The notes beneath the pieces are model-generated. The model saw nothing but the letters and a program-made list of their open reading frames with translations. It had not been told where the DNA came from and did not search any database. A stretch of 64,000 nucleotides of DNA from Desertivirga xinjiangensis. GTDB lineage: Bacteria; Bacteroidota; Bacteroidia; Sphingobacteriales; Sphingobacteriaceae. The stretch lies in contig NZ_JAFMZP010000002.1 in NCBI RefSeq assembly GCF_024436435.1, forward strand, positions 558,001-622,000, given 5' to 3'. A program made the translations under genes and the position numbers. Below are positions 17,799 to 25,897 of the stretch, in pieces (within the stretch, counting starts at the first letter, position 1; each line of letters starts with the position of its first letter).

Positions 17799-20700
17799 TT
17801 AGGATTGTGCTTTCTCAATCCATTTGCGGGCATTCACAAACGCCTCTATCCATGGCGAAACCTGATCGGTACGGCCTTTTGGATAGTGTGCCCAGTGCCA
17901 TTGGAAAATGGAGCGCTCTATATGCGGCATCATAACCAGATGTCTACCAGAATCGTCACAAAGCATAGCCACATCGAAGTGAGAGCCATTGGGGTTAGCC
18001 GGATATTGCTCGTATGCATACTTAGCAACGATCTGATAACGATCTTCACTGTAAGGAAGATGGAATCGTCCTTCTCCGTGAGACACCCAGACCCCGAGAG
18101 TCGATCCTGCAAGGCTAGACAGCATAACAGAATTATTTTCGGCGATCTTTAAGGATGTAAATATACTTTCGTGTTTGCCACTTTCATTGTGCAGCATTTT
18201 AGGTTTCTCTTCGTGGTTTCTGTTTATCAGTCCCAGTTCAACAAATAGCTGGCAGCCGTTACAAATCCCCACAGAAAGTGTGTCCGGACGGTTGAAGAAG
18301 TTTTCCAGGGCCAGCCTTGCATTTTCATTGTAGATAAAAGCTCCGGCCCATCCTTTGGCAGATCCTAAAACGTCTGAATTTGAGAAACCACCTACAGCAC
18401 CAATAAACTGAATGTCTTCCAGATTTTCGCGTCCGGAGATCAGATCGGTCATGTGAACGTCCTTCACATCAAAACCGGCCAGGTACATCGCGTTTGCTAA
18501 TTCCCGCTCAGAGTTGCTTCCTTTTTCCCTAATAATTGCTGCTTTTGGACGTGTTTTAGTGTTATCAAAAACAGGTTTTTGTCCGTCAAAGTTTTTAGGA
18601 AAAACGTATTTTAATGGTAAGTTCTTGTAGTTTTCGTAGCGCGCTGTTGCCTTTTCTACGCCACTTTGCATTTTATCCAGCAGGAAAGATGTCTTAAACC
18701 AAACATCACGCAGGTGAGCAATATCAAAGTTAAAACTATCATTGCCGTTAGTTACCTCCAAAGATGCAGATGTACTAACGGTACCAATTTTAAATAGTTT
18801 AATGCCTTTGTCTGCAAATGCTGATACTACTGATTGTGAGGCCTGAAAAACAACACCAATGTTTTCAGCGAATAACAATTTAACTGAATCTGCTTCGCCG
18901 ACAGCCGACAGGTCAATCGTAGCACCCAGATCATTGTCTGCAAAACAAAGCTCTAGTAGAGTGGTAATTAAACCACCACTTCCTATGTCATGTCCTGCCT
19001 GGATGTTTCCGGCTTTTATCTGATCTTGCAGAACGTTAAACGCATTTCTCAAATATTCTGCATCTTTAACATCAGGACTTACAGCACCTATTTTGTTTAG
19101 TATCTGAGCGAAGGAGGAGCCGCCCAGTTGATGTGCATCGTTTGATAGATTGATGTAATAGATTGAACCGCCATCTTTTTGCAATACAGGTTCTACTACT
19201 ATATTGATGTCGTCGCAATGGCCTGCTGCAGAAATGATCACCGTCCCGGGGGCAATAACCTCAGCGTCGCGGTATTTTTGCTTCATCGAAAGGGAATCTT
19301 TTCCAGTAGGAATGTTGATTCCAAGACTAATAGCAAATTCGGAACACGCTTTTACCGCTTCGTACAAGCGGGCATCTTCGCCTTTATTTTTACAAGCCCA
19401 CATCCAGTTGGCCGATAAGGAAACACTTGTCAGTCCGTCTTTTAATGGAGCCCAAACGATGTTTGACAACGCTTCAGCGATAGCATTGCGGCTTCCTGCT
19501 GCAGGATCAATCAGAGCAGACAATGGGGCATGTCCCACGGAAGTGGCAATACCATCTTTACCCTGGAAATCTAATGCCATCACCCCGCAATTGTTTAATG
19601 GCAGTTGCAATGGTCCGGCACACTGTTGTTTAGCAACTTTTCCCCCTACGCAGCGGTCCACTTTATTTGTTAACCAATCCTTGCAAGCAACAGCTTCGAG
19701 TTGTAATACTTGTTCAAGATAGTTCGATAGGTTCTCTTTTTGGTAGCTTAAATCCTGGTAAATACGTTCTACGGTAACATCCTCCATAGTGATTTTAGGA
19801 GAGTTGCCAAACATATCATGGAGCTCCAGGTCTATAGGTTTGATGCCGGTAGATGACGATTCAAAAGTAAACCGGTGATCGCCGGTAACTTTCCCTACAG
19901 CGTACATCGGCGTGCGTTCTCTTTCTGCGATCTTTCTCAAAGTTTCGATATGCTCATTGCCGATCACAAGGCCCATCCTTTCTTGTGACTCATTTCCCAC
20001 GATTTCTTTTGCAGAAAGGGTAGGGTCGCCCACAGGAAGTTTATCCAGGTCTATTTTTCCACCGGTGGCTTCCACTAGTTCAGATAAACAGTTAAGGTGT
20101 CCGCCCGCACCATGATCATGGATAGAAACTATAGGGTTTTCGGGACTTTCAATCAAGCCCCTGATGGCATTGGCCGCGCGTTTTTGCATCTCAGGATTTG
20201 AGCGCTGGATGGCATTTAACTCGATACCTGTCCCGAATGCACCTGTATCTGCAGAAGAAACGGCAGCGCCACCCATTCCGATCCTGTAGTTTTCTCCTCC
20301 TAATATAACTACGTCGTCGCCGGGAGTTGGTGTCTTTTTTTGCGCCTGATCAGTCTTGCCATAGCCAATACCGCCCGCAAGCATGATCACCTTATCATAT
20401 CCTAGTTTTTGATCGCCTTCCTCATGTTCGAACGTAAGTACTGAACCTGTGATGAGGGGCTGTCCAAATTTATTACCAAAGTCTGTTGCGCCGTTAGATG
20501 CTTTTATGAGGATGTCCATTGGCGTTTGATACAGCCATTGACGCTCCTGCATATGGTTTTCCCAGGTTCTGCCAGCTTCAAGACGAGAGAGGGCTGCCAT
20601 GTATACTGCTGTTCCGGCCAGGGGAAGTGAACCTTGCCCGCCTGCCAGCCTATCTCTTATTTCGCCGCCAGATCCGGTTGCAGCACCATTGAAAGGTTCA

Positions 20701-21464
20701 ACCGTTGTCGGGAAGTTATGCGTTTCGGCTTTTAGAGAGATCACAGAGTCAAAGTCCGATTCTTTATAAAAGGCGGGGATATCGGCTCGTTCAGGAGCAA
20801 ATTGTTTGACCCTTGGGCCTTTTACGAAGGCGACGTTGTCTTTATAAGCCGAGACAATACCGTTAGGATTTGCCTCAGAGGTTTTTCTGATCAGCTTAAA
20901 CAGAGAGGTTGGCTGAACTTGTCCGTCGACCACAAACTCACCGTTAAATATTTTATGCCGGCAGTGCTCTGAGTTTACCTGCGAGAAGCCGAAAACTTCA
21001 GAATCTGTTAAAGGTCTGCCAAGCTTTTTAGAAAGCTGATTTAAATAGTCTACTTCGTCATTGCTCAAGGCCAGGCCTTCCTGAATGTTGTAGGCCGCTA
21101 TATCATCTATTTCTAGGATAGGTTCAGGTTGAATTGCTATCGTAAACACTTCCTGACCAATATTTTCGTATTTCTGGAATAGCATGGGGTCGAAAGCAGT
21201 GAAGTCTTTAGCTGCTTTTTTAAATTCCTCGATCCTTATGATGCCTTCCATTCCCATATTTTGGGTAATTTCTACAGCATTTGTGCTCCATGGAGTTATC
21301 ATTGCAGCCCTGGGGCCGATATAATAGCCTTGCAGGTTGGTTTCAGGCAACAATTTTGCATCGCCGAAGAGCCATTCAAGTTTAGAAACTTCATTACCGG
21401 AAAACTGATTGTTTGATTGAAGGACAAAAATCGCGTCAGATGGATTTTTAAAGAAATAGATCAT
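17799..21464 (-). CDS. purL: phosphoribosylformylglycinamidine synthase, single-chain type
   Basis: PurL converts FGAR, ATP and glutamine to FGAM in step four of purine synthesis, in the cytoplasm. The 1221-residue chain is the large form seen in proteobacteria and many Bacteroidota. It has an N-terminal PurS-like part, a linker with the NSEHCRHK motif, two AIRS-type ATP-binding halves (for example KAETHNFPTTVEPFNGAATG and GHDIGSGGL) and a C-terminal class I glutaminase. The nucleophile is C1068 in GICNGCQ, and the catalytic His-Glu pair is in MPHIER near the end. It is a stand-alone gene, convergent with the Lgt-like gene and divergent from the Crp/Fnr gene. I saw no purine riboswitch in the short leader. 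Confidence 0.97.
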   Translation of the reverse strand: MIYFFKNPSDAIFVLQSNNQFSGNEVSKLEWLFGDAKLLPETNLQGYYIGPRAAMITPWSTNAVEITQNMGMEGIIRIEEFKKAAKDFTAFDPMLFQKYENIGQEVFTIAIQPEPILEIDDIAAYNIQEGLALSNDEVDYLNQLSKKLGRPLTDSEVFGFSQVNSEHCRHKIFNGEFVVDGQVQPTSLFKLIRKTSEANPNGIVSAYKDNVAFVKGPRVKQFAPERADIPAFYKESDFDSVISLKAETHNFPTTVEPFNGAATGSGGEIRDRLAGGQGSLPLAGTAVYMAALSRLEAGRTWENHMQERQWLYQTPMDILIKASNGATDFGNKFGQPLITGSVLTFEHEEGDQKLGYDKVIMLAGGIGYGKTDQAQKKTPTPGDDVVILGGENYRIGMGGAAVSSADTGAFGTGIELNAIQRSNPEMQKRAANAIRGLIESPENPIVSIHDHGAGGHLNCLSELVEATGGKIDLDKLPVGDPTLSAKEIVGNESQERMGLVIGNEHIETLRKIAERERTPMYAVGKVTGDHRFTFESSSTGIKPIDLELHDMFGNSPKITMEDVTVERIYQDLSYQKENLSNYLEQVLQLEAVACKDWLTNKVDRCVGGKVAKQQCAGPLQLPLNNCGVMALDFQGKDGIATSVGHAPLSALIDPAAGSRNAIAEALSNIVWAPLKDGLTSVSLSANWMWACKNKGEDARLYEAVKACSEFAISLGINIPTGKDSLSMKQKYRDAEVIAPGTVIISAAGHCDDINIVVEPVLQKDGGSIYYINLSNDAHQLGGSSFAQILNKIGAVSPDVKDAEYLRNAFNVLQDQIKAGNIQAGHDIGSGGLITTLLELCFADNDLGATIDLSAVGEADSVKLLFAENIGVVFQASQSVVSAFADKGIKLFKIGTVSTSASLEVTNGNDSFNFDIAHLRDVWFKTSFLLDKMQSGVEKATARYENYKNLPLKYVFPKNFDGQKPVFDNTKTRPKAAIIREKGSNSERELANAMYLAGFDVKDVHMTDLISGRENLEDIQFIGAVGGFSNSDVLGSAKGWAGAFIYNENARLALENFFNRPDTLSVGICNGCQLFVELGLINRNHEEKPKMLHNESGKHESIFTSLKIAENNSVMLSSLAGSTLGVWVSHGEGRFHLPYSEDRYQIVAKYAYEQYPANPNGSHFDVAMLCDDSGRHLVMMPHIERSIFQWHWAHYPKGRTDQVSPWIEAFVNARKWIEKAQS

Positions 21465-21481
21465 GCTTAGTATTGTAGCTG

Positions 21482-21489
21482 CAAATTTA
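21482..21489 (-). promoter_or_regulatory. candidate -7 promoter element of purL
   Basis: Read on the minus strand this is TAAATTTG, a full match to the Bacteroidota -7 consensus TAnnTTTG, 18 bases upstream of the purL ATG. No good TTTG -33 element was seen at the usual distance, so the call rests on one element. Confidence 0.4.
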
Positions 21490-21631
21490 CCCTTTTTATT
21501 TAAAAGTAATGATTTTGATATGAAAATCTGATTGGGGGTGCTTCAGGAGTGATTGGACCGAAAAGAGCCTGATTTTATCAGCTCGTCATTCACATCCTAA
21601 ACTTTCTTATTTTAGTGCTTAAATTAAGGGT

Positions 21632-22216
21632 ATGAACGAAGATCTGAAGCAATTAAAAGCCTTGATGAATGCTATGGGCTCCTTAAACGAGGCCGACTGG
21701 GAGTGCTTTGCTGCAATCTGGAAACCATATTCGTCCCCGCGGAAGGTTGCCCTTACACATGTGGGCGAAACCGAAAAGTATCTTTATTTCGTGCTGGATG
21801 GAGTGCAGCGTGTATACTATTTTGATAGCCAGGGAAGGGAAGCTACAATCGTATTTATGTATCCACCATCGTTTGCCGGGGTACTCGATTCCTTTATGCT
21901 TCAGCTGCCTTCTAAATACTGCTTTGAGACGTTGAGCACTTCCCGCTTTTTGCGAGCATCGTTCGTTGATGTGAATGCTTTGATGAAAAGCCGCCCGGCA
22001 CTGCAAGGATTAATTTTACAGGGGATGTCGCAAGTGTTGTCAGGGTTGCTGGAACGCCTGGTTGAATTGCAGTCTTTCAGTTCTGAAGAAAAATTCAGCC
22101 GGTTTTTGGCTCGCAGTCCGCACATCCTTCAGCTGGTACCCCATAAATACCTTGCAAATTATATTGGCATTGACGCTACTAATTTCAGCAAGCTGATCAA
22201 CAAAGTAAAAATTTAA
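21632..22216 (+). CDS. Crp/Fnr-family transcriptional regulator
   Basis: The 194-residue protein has a cyclic-nucleotide-binding-like beta-roll in residues about 25-115 (FVLDGVQRVYYFDSQGREATIVFMYPP). A dimer helix follows, and then a C-terminal helix-turn-helix (KYLANYIGIDATNFSKLI). The HTH is short, as is usual for the small Crp-like regulators of Bacteroidota, and the Arg-Ser pair needed for cAMP binding is not obvious, so another ligand or none is likely. The DinB-like gene follows 62 bases later in the same direction and may be its target or operon partner. It is divergent from purL. Confidence 0.85.
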   Translation: MNEDLKQLKALMNAMGSLNEADWECFAAIWKPYSSPRKVALTHVGETEKYLYFVLDGVQRVYYFDSQGREATIVFMYPPSFAGVLDSFMLQLPSKYCFETLSTSRFLRASFVDVNALMKSRPALQGLILQGMSQVLSGLLERLVELQSFSSEEKFSRFLARSPHILQLVPHKYLANYIGIDATNFSKLINKVKI

Positions 22217-22278
22217 ATCATGGTATTTACCAAGATTTAAATAAAAAGTGCCTGGCATTTTTGCAGTAAAAAATAACT

Positions 22279-22866
22279 GTGATGATCTTTAAAAAGAAAC
22301 AACTTTTGAACACTCTCAGTGATCGCGCGCAAGCGCACCTCGATATTGTTAAATCCCGTTTTAAGAATCAGGGAGAGCAGGAATTATTGCGTTTCCCTGA
22401 AACTGGCGGCTGGAGCATTGCTCAGTGCCTGGAACACCTCAATTCTTATGGAGACTATTATTTGCCACGAATTCGGGCTGTATTGAATATCGGTACCGAA
22501 AGTGAAGAAGCAGATTTTAGAAGTGGTTGGTTAGGCAATTATTTCAGTAATATGATGGAACCATCAGAAAAGAAGTATAACGCATTTAAAGGGCACCTAC
22601 CGGTTACAAATTTAGACCCCGGTGCTGTGGTTGATAAATTCATTTCTCAGCAGCTGGAATTGCTGGATCTGCTCAGAATTGCCCGGACCTCCAGGCTTAA
22701 CAACAGGATACCAATCTCAATCTCACCCTTAATACGCTTGAAATCCGGTGATGTTTTTCGTTTTGTTATAGCGCATAATGAGCGGCATATGCAGCAGGCT
22801 TTGAGAAATTTAAAGAGAGTACAGGTAAGTGATTTATCGCCGGTGCCTGAGATAGAACAATCTTGA
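22279..22866 (+). CDS. DinB-like (YfiT/DinB superfamily) protein
   Basis: The 195-residue protein is an all-helical DinB-superfamily member. This fold holds a metal with three His and is used by thiol-dependent transferases and hydrolases. Visible metal-site candidates are the His in QCLEHLN (about residue 54) and the two His in AHNERHMQQA (about residues 171 and 175). The substrate is unknown; such proteins in bacteria without mycothiol or bacillithiol remain mostly uncharacterised. It follows the Crp/Fnr gene and probably shares its transcript. ATG 22279 and ATG 22282 are both possible. Confidence 0.75.
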   Translation: MMIFKKKQLLNTLSDRAQAHLDIVKSRFKNQGEQELLRFPETGGWSIAQCLEHLNSYGDYYLPRIRAVLNIGTESEEADFRSGWLGNYFSNMMEPSEKKYNAFKGHLPVTNLDPGAVVDKFISQQLELLDLLRIARTSRLNNRIPISISPLIRLKSGDVFRFVIAHNERHMQQALRNLKRVQVSDLSPVPEIEQS

Positions 22867-22873
22867 ACTTAAT

Positions 22874-22883
22874 TAGCGCTTCT
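22874..22883 (+). repeat. intergenic motif TAGCGCTTCT
   Basis: This 10-mer lies 8 bases after the DinB-like stop and is followed by a short hairpin (GCCCT...AGGGC). Copies or near copies occur at 51832, 51844 and 58444, all in intergenic DNA. It may be a degenerate dispersed element or part of a terminator; the function is unknown. Confidence 0.25.
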
Positions 22884-22927
22884 TGCCCTAAGCAGGGCCA
22901 TATATACGTTACCCAAAAGGAGGTTTT

Positions 22928-22987
22928 ATGAACTCAAAACCAGGCAGACAATGGTCGATGCAATTTGCTAGGCCATTGTCTGCATAA
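22928..22987 (+). CDS. possible 19-residue small ORF with consensus Shine-Dalgarno
   Basis: An AAAAGGAGG sequence stands 5 bases before an ATG that opens a 19-codon frame (MNSKPGRQWSMQFARPLSA). Strong Shine-Dalgarno sites are uncommon in Bacteroidota, so this stands out in a gap of about 130 bases. The 3' half of the frame overlaps a perfect hairpin that probably ends the opposite-strand unit, so chance is a real alternative. No homologue is known to me. Confidence 0.25.
   Translation: MNSKPGRQWSMQFARPLSA
22944..22983. terminator. hairpin downstream of the 22996 gene
   Basis: GCAGACAATGG (22944-22954) pairs perfectly with CCATTGTCTGC (22973-22983) around an 18-base loop, just beyond the stop of the minus-strand gene ending at 22996. 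A modest T-rich stretch follows on the minus strand. It is probably the terminator of the two-gene minus-strand unit. Confidence 0.55.
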
Positions 22988-22995
22988 TTGATTAA

Positions 22996-23523
22996 TTATT
23001 CTACGTTAATGGTTGTAGTTACAGCTACTGAACCGCTGGTCTCATATCCCGCGGGGACTTCTGCGTTTTTGCCTTTCATGGTTAAGAATAGGATACAAAC
23101 TAATACTCCTAAAACGATAGAGAGTGTTTGTTTGTCCTCTCCTTCATGAAAAATGCTTCCTGCGGTTAGGGGAATTTCTTGGCCATCAACGGCCTTTACA
23201 GACTTTAGCTGGATTTCCACAAAGCCTTCTTTACCGAGCCCCTTCGCTTTCTGTACTCTTAATACCTGGCCTCTCGCAAGAGATCCCGCTTTTATAACAG
23301 TTTTTTCATTTGCTTTTACGTCGTAACGAACTTTAAAGTCTATTATCTGACCAGGAGCCAGCGTCGACGATGAAAGTGACGTTGCAGTTTCTAATATAAC
23401 AGACGTTCCGGCGTTCAGGACGACGCCATCAGCACGCATACGAAAGGACATTGATAGTGTAGCGACAATTAAAAGGCAAGCTACCAGTCTGAACTGAAGA
23501 GATTTGGAAATTGAAGTTAACAT
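22996..23523 (-). CDS. secreted or membrane protein of unknown function
   Basis: This 175-residue protein has an N-terminal signal-like segment (LVACLLIVATLSMSF), a beta-rich middle (about 35-130, with repeated Gly-rich turns such as IKAGSLARGQVLRV and DGQEIPLTAGS) and a single hydrophobic segment near residue 135-150 (TLSIVLGVLVCILFLTM). The topology is therefore a periplasmic domain anchored near its C-terminus. It starts 11 bases after the YidD-TPR gene stops and is certainly co-transcribed with it. I do not recognise the family; the combination hints at an envelope role, but no function can be assigned. Confidence 0.65.
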   Translation of the reverse strand: MLTSISKSLQFRLVACLLIVATLSMSFRMRADGVVLNAGTSVILETATSLSSSTLAPGQIIDFKVRYDVKANEKTVIKAGSLARGQVLRVQKAKGLGKEGFVEIQLKSVKAVDGQEIPLTAGSIFHEGEDKQTLSIVLGVLVCILFLTMKGKNAEVPAGYETSGSVAVTTTINVE

Positions 23524-23534
23524 AATTGTGAAAA

Positions 23535-24758
23535 TTAGGGTTGTATATTAAATAGTAATTTGTTTTTAAGATCTTCTTTTTGACGTTGGTTATAACGCTG
23601 TGCGCTCTTACTCGCTCCATAAATATTTCCGATATAAAAGCTAAGATTGAAAACTCCCGTAAGCAGCCCCATGCCGATATTCTTCTTTGAAAAATTGGAG
23701 TAAGTGGCATAGGTAAGCAAGCCATTGATGATAAATGCAGACAATGCCGTTTGCCTGTGACCCGCATAAGCATATCCGGCTCCTGGAACGATTGAAATTG
23801 CTGCAGCAACCGCTGGTTTTTTTTCTTTAAGGGGTAATGAGGCATCGAGAACGCTTATTTTTCCATCACGTGTTTTATCGGGAAATGGAAGACCTTTGAG
23901 GCTTTGCAAGGTTGATCGTGAATTTTCCCAATCATGTAACTGGGAGTAGTTGGAAACCTTCAACAAAGCAACTTTTGTTTTCATAAATTCATCAGACGGC
24001 TTCCTTTCGAGTCTATCTGCAATCTTTAAGCTTTCCTGGAAATTGTTCAGTTTATACTGAATGGTAGCTATCTGATACAATACTTCCGGATTGTCTTTGT
24101 ATTCCGGGGAACAATGAATCTCGTAAGAATAAAGTGCTTTTTCAAATTCACCCAGAGCATTGAAACATATCAGTTCATTTAAGAAAAGCTCTTCGCTCAA
24201 ACGACCCGTGCTGAGCCTTATTCGTTTTAGCTCAATAATCGCTTCGTGATAAAGGCCATCGTTAATCAGCGATTTTATAAGAGTGTTTTTTACGCTGCTG
24301 TCAGGCTGGGCATCAGAGTAAGCAAATGTTGGAAGTTTTCTTTTAAAGTATAAATTTGCTGGAGTTTGTTGATAGACGGGGAAATCAATGTTTTTAAAGC
24401 CATTTTCCTGCAATGTTAGTGCATAGTTCTTATGGTCATGCCCGCACCTTAAAAGTCTGTCGGAAGTAAGCAAAAAAGCGTGTAAAAAGTTTGTTTCTTT
24501 GAAAGATTTCAGCCCGAAATTTGAGCAGCTCGGATACATAGGACATTCCTGGCCTCTAATTTCGCTGATGTAATTTTGGTAAAAACGTATGTAGTCTTCT
24601 GTTGAGGATTCCTTCGTTTGGATTTTCTCACTAGAATAGCTGACGCGGGAGGTAAGACTATTGCCGTCAACTTTAGACGTAAAAGTCTGAGCATATGTTA
24701 AATTAAAGCAACCAATTCCAATCGAGGAAGTGATGATAAGGTGTGATAAGCGGTACAA
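23535..24758 (-). CDS. YidD-domain protein fused to TPR-like and C-terminal membrane region
   Basis: The 407-residue protein has a YidD (membrane protein insertion efficiency factor) domain at about residues 55-107. It is recognised by FYQNYIS, CPMYPSCSNFG and RLLRCG with Cys 72, 78 and 105. A TPR-like helical part follows (about 150-290). The end is a region with two or three hydrophobic stretches (VPGAGYAYAGHRQTALSAFIINGLL) like the DUF5683 pattern. Ordinary YidD is a cytoplasmic-side peripheral protein of about 70-90 residues. Here the first 23 residues (ending NLTYAQ) look like a cleavable signal peptide, so this YidD module may be exported. It forms a two-gene unit with 22996 and is divergent from the NAGPA-type gene. 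Confidence 0.75.
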   Translation of the reverse strand: MYRLSHLIITSSIGIGCFNLTYAQTFTSKVDGNSLTSRVSYSSEKIQTKESSTEDYIRFYQNYISEIRGQECPMYPSCSNFGLKSFKETNFLHAFLLTSDRLLRCGHDHKNYALTLQENGFKNIDFPVYQQTPANLYFKRKLPTFAYSDAQPDSSVKNTLIKSLINDGLYHEAIIELKRIRLSTGRLSEELFLNELICFNALGEFEKALYSYEIHCSPEYKDNPEVLYQIATIQYKLNNFQESLKIADRLERKPSDEFMKTKVALLKVSNYSQLHDWENSRSTLQSLKGLPFPDKTRDGKISVLDASLPLKEKKPAVAAAISIVPGAGYAYAGHRQTALSAFIINGLLTYATYSNFSKKNIGMGLLTGVFNLSFYIGNIYGASKSAQRYNQRQKEDLKNKLLFNIQP

Positions 24759-24872
24759 GATGGTTCTAAACTCTGGGCAAATTTATAAAAATCACTTAAT
24801 CTTTAAATAGCTTTGCTTGATTTTATAAAAAAAATTCCTGTAATAACCTTATTATTATCCTGTAATTAATTG

Positions 24873-25766
24873 ATGTATATGTATCGTAGTCAAAAAAAAC
24901 AATTTTCGCTTATCGCAAGCTTATTGTTTATGGTATCCACCTTATCTTTTAAAACTTTTGCACAAACAGATTCATTAAAAGTTGTAAAGGCGAAATGGGG
25001 GGTGAAGAAAATTGCACCGAAAATCCATTTAAAGCAGTTTGGGTTTACTGATAGTTCGCTGTTTAATTCCAATCAATACATCAGCATCCTCGAGATCAGA
25101 AGAGGCCGGAGATATGAGATTGACCTAGTCTTTGAAAAAAAATTGCTAAAAAGAACGAGTGAGTTTGGGAAAGAGAACCGGGCTATTGCTGCCATTAATG
25201 CTGGGTTTTTCAATATGAAAAAAGGAGGTTCGGTAGATTATATTCGCTCCAACGGCCAGCTTATTGATTCCAATGTTTTGGGAAAGAGCGGACAGCGTGC
25301 ACCTCATCAGCAGGCGGCTATATTAATTAAGCAGGGTGTAGTGGATATTGAAAAATGGGATGGAACAAACGATTGGGAAAAGCATCTGGATGGAGAGGAT
25401 GTGCTGGAGTCCGGACCTGCGCTCCTAATTGACGATCAGGTTCAAAGGCTTGATTCTGTTTCACATAACTCTTCTCGTCATCCCCGGTCTGCTTTGGCCT
25501 TGAAAAATAGGAATAAGATATTATTTGTTGTAGTTGATGGCCGGGATGCTAATGCGGCAGGCATGAGTCTTTTTGAGCTTAGTAAAGTGTTGAAATGGCT
25601 GGGCAGTCGCGAAGCGATTAGTATGGACGGCGGCGGATCTTCTGCTTTATGGATAGACGGACAACCTGAAAATGGAGTTGTAAGCTATCCTTCGGATAAT
25701 AAGATATGGGATCATGTGGGAGAAAGGAAGGTGGCAAATGCTTTGGTTGTCAGGAGAAGAAAGTAA
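24873..25766 (+). CDS. exported phosphodiester glycosidase (NAGPA-domain) protein
   Basis: The protein (about 297 residues) has a signal peptide (LIASLLFMVSTLSFKTFAQ) and a NAGPA domain. That domain is named after the enzyme that uncovers mannose-6-phosphate, and in bacteria it is found in cell-wall and exopolysaccharide-related glycosidases. Family blocks are AAINAGFFN (about residue 105), ESGPALL, HPRSALAL, VVVDGRDANAAGMSL, and SMDGGGSSALW near residue 250. The substrate is not known. ATG 24873 or 24879 is preferred over a TTG three bases earlier. It is a single-gene unit ended by a strong hairpin and divergent from the YidD-TPR unit. Confidence 0.82.
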   Translation: MYMYRSQKKQFSLIASLLFMVSTLSFKTFAQTDSLKVVKAKWGVKKIAPKIHLKQFGFTDSSLFNSNQYISILEIRRGRRYEIDLVFEKKLLKRTSEFGKENRAIAAINAGFFNMKKGGSVDYIRSNGQLIDSNVLGKSGQRAPHQQAAILIKQGVVDIEKWDGTNDWEKHLDGEDVLESGPALLIDDQVQRLDSVSHNSSRHPRSALALKNRNKILFVVVDGRDANAAGMSLFELSKVLKWLGSREAISMDGGGSSALWIDGQPENGVVSYPSDNKIWDHVGERKVANALVVRRRK

Positions 25767-25849
25767 AATTCACGTTTGGTTTAACGAAATCTAAGACAAT
25801 CTTCTGCTTGTTTTTGAAACACCGAGTAACCTTTAGCAGTATTTGGATA

Positions 25850-25896
25850 GTTAAAAAAGTAACTGTTTTCCTGGAGGAACCAGTTACTTTTTTAAC
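25850..25896. terminator. bidirectional terminator between the NAGPA and GH28 genes
   Basis: GTTAAAAAAGTAACTG (25850-25865) and its exact complement at 25881-25896 make a 16-bp stem with a 15-base loop and A/T-rich flanks on both sides. It is located one base from the GH28 stop codon, between two convergent genes. Confidence 0.9.
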
Positions 25897-25897
25897 T

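Noticed and set aside
17616-18152. A 178-codon plus-strand frame running into the purL region
   Set aside because: It overlaps the Lgt-like gene end, the bidirectional terminator and the conserved glutaminase end of purL; the translation has no recognisable features.
19204-19722. A 172-codon plus-strand frame inside purL
   Set aside because: Antisense shadow of the strongly conserved AIRS-type region of PurL.
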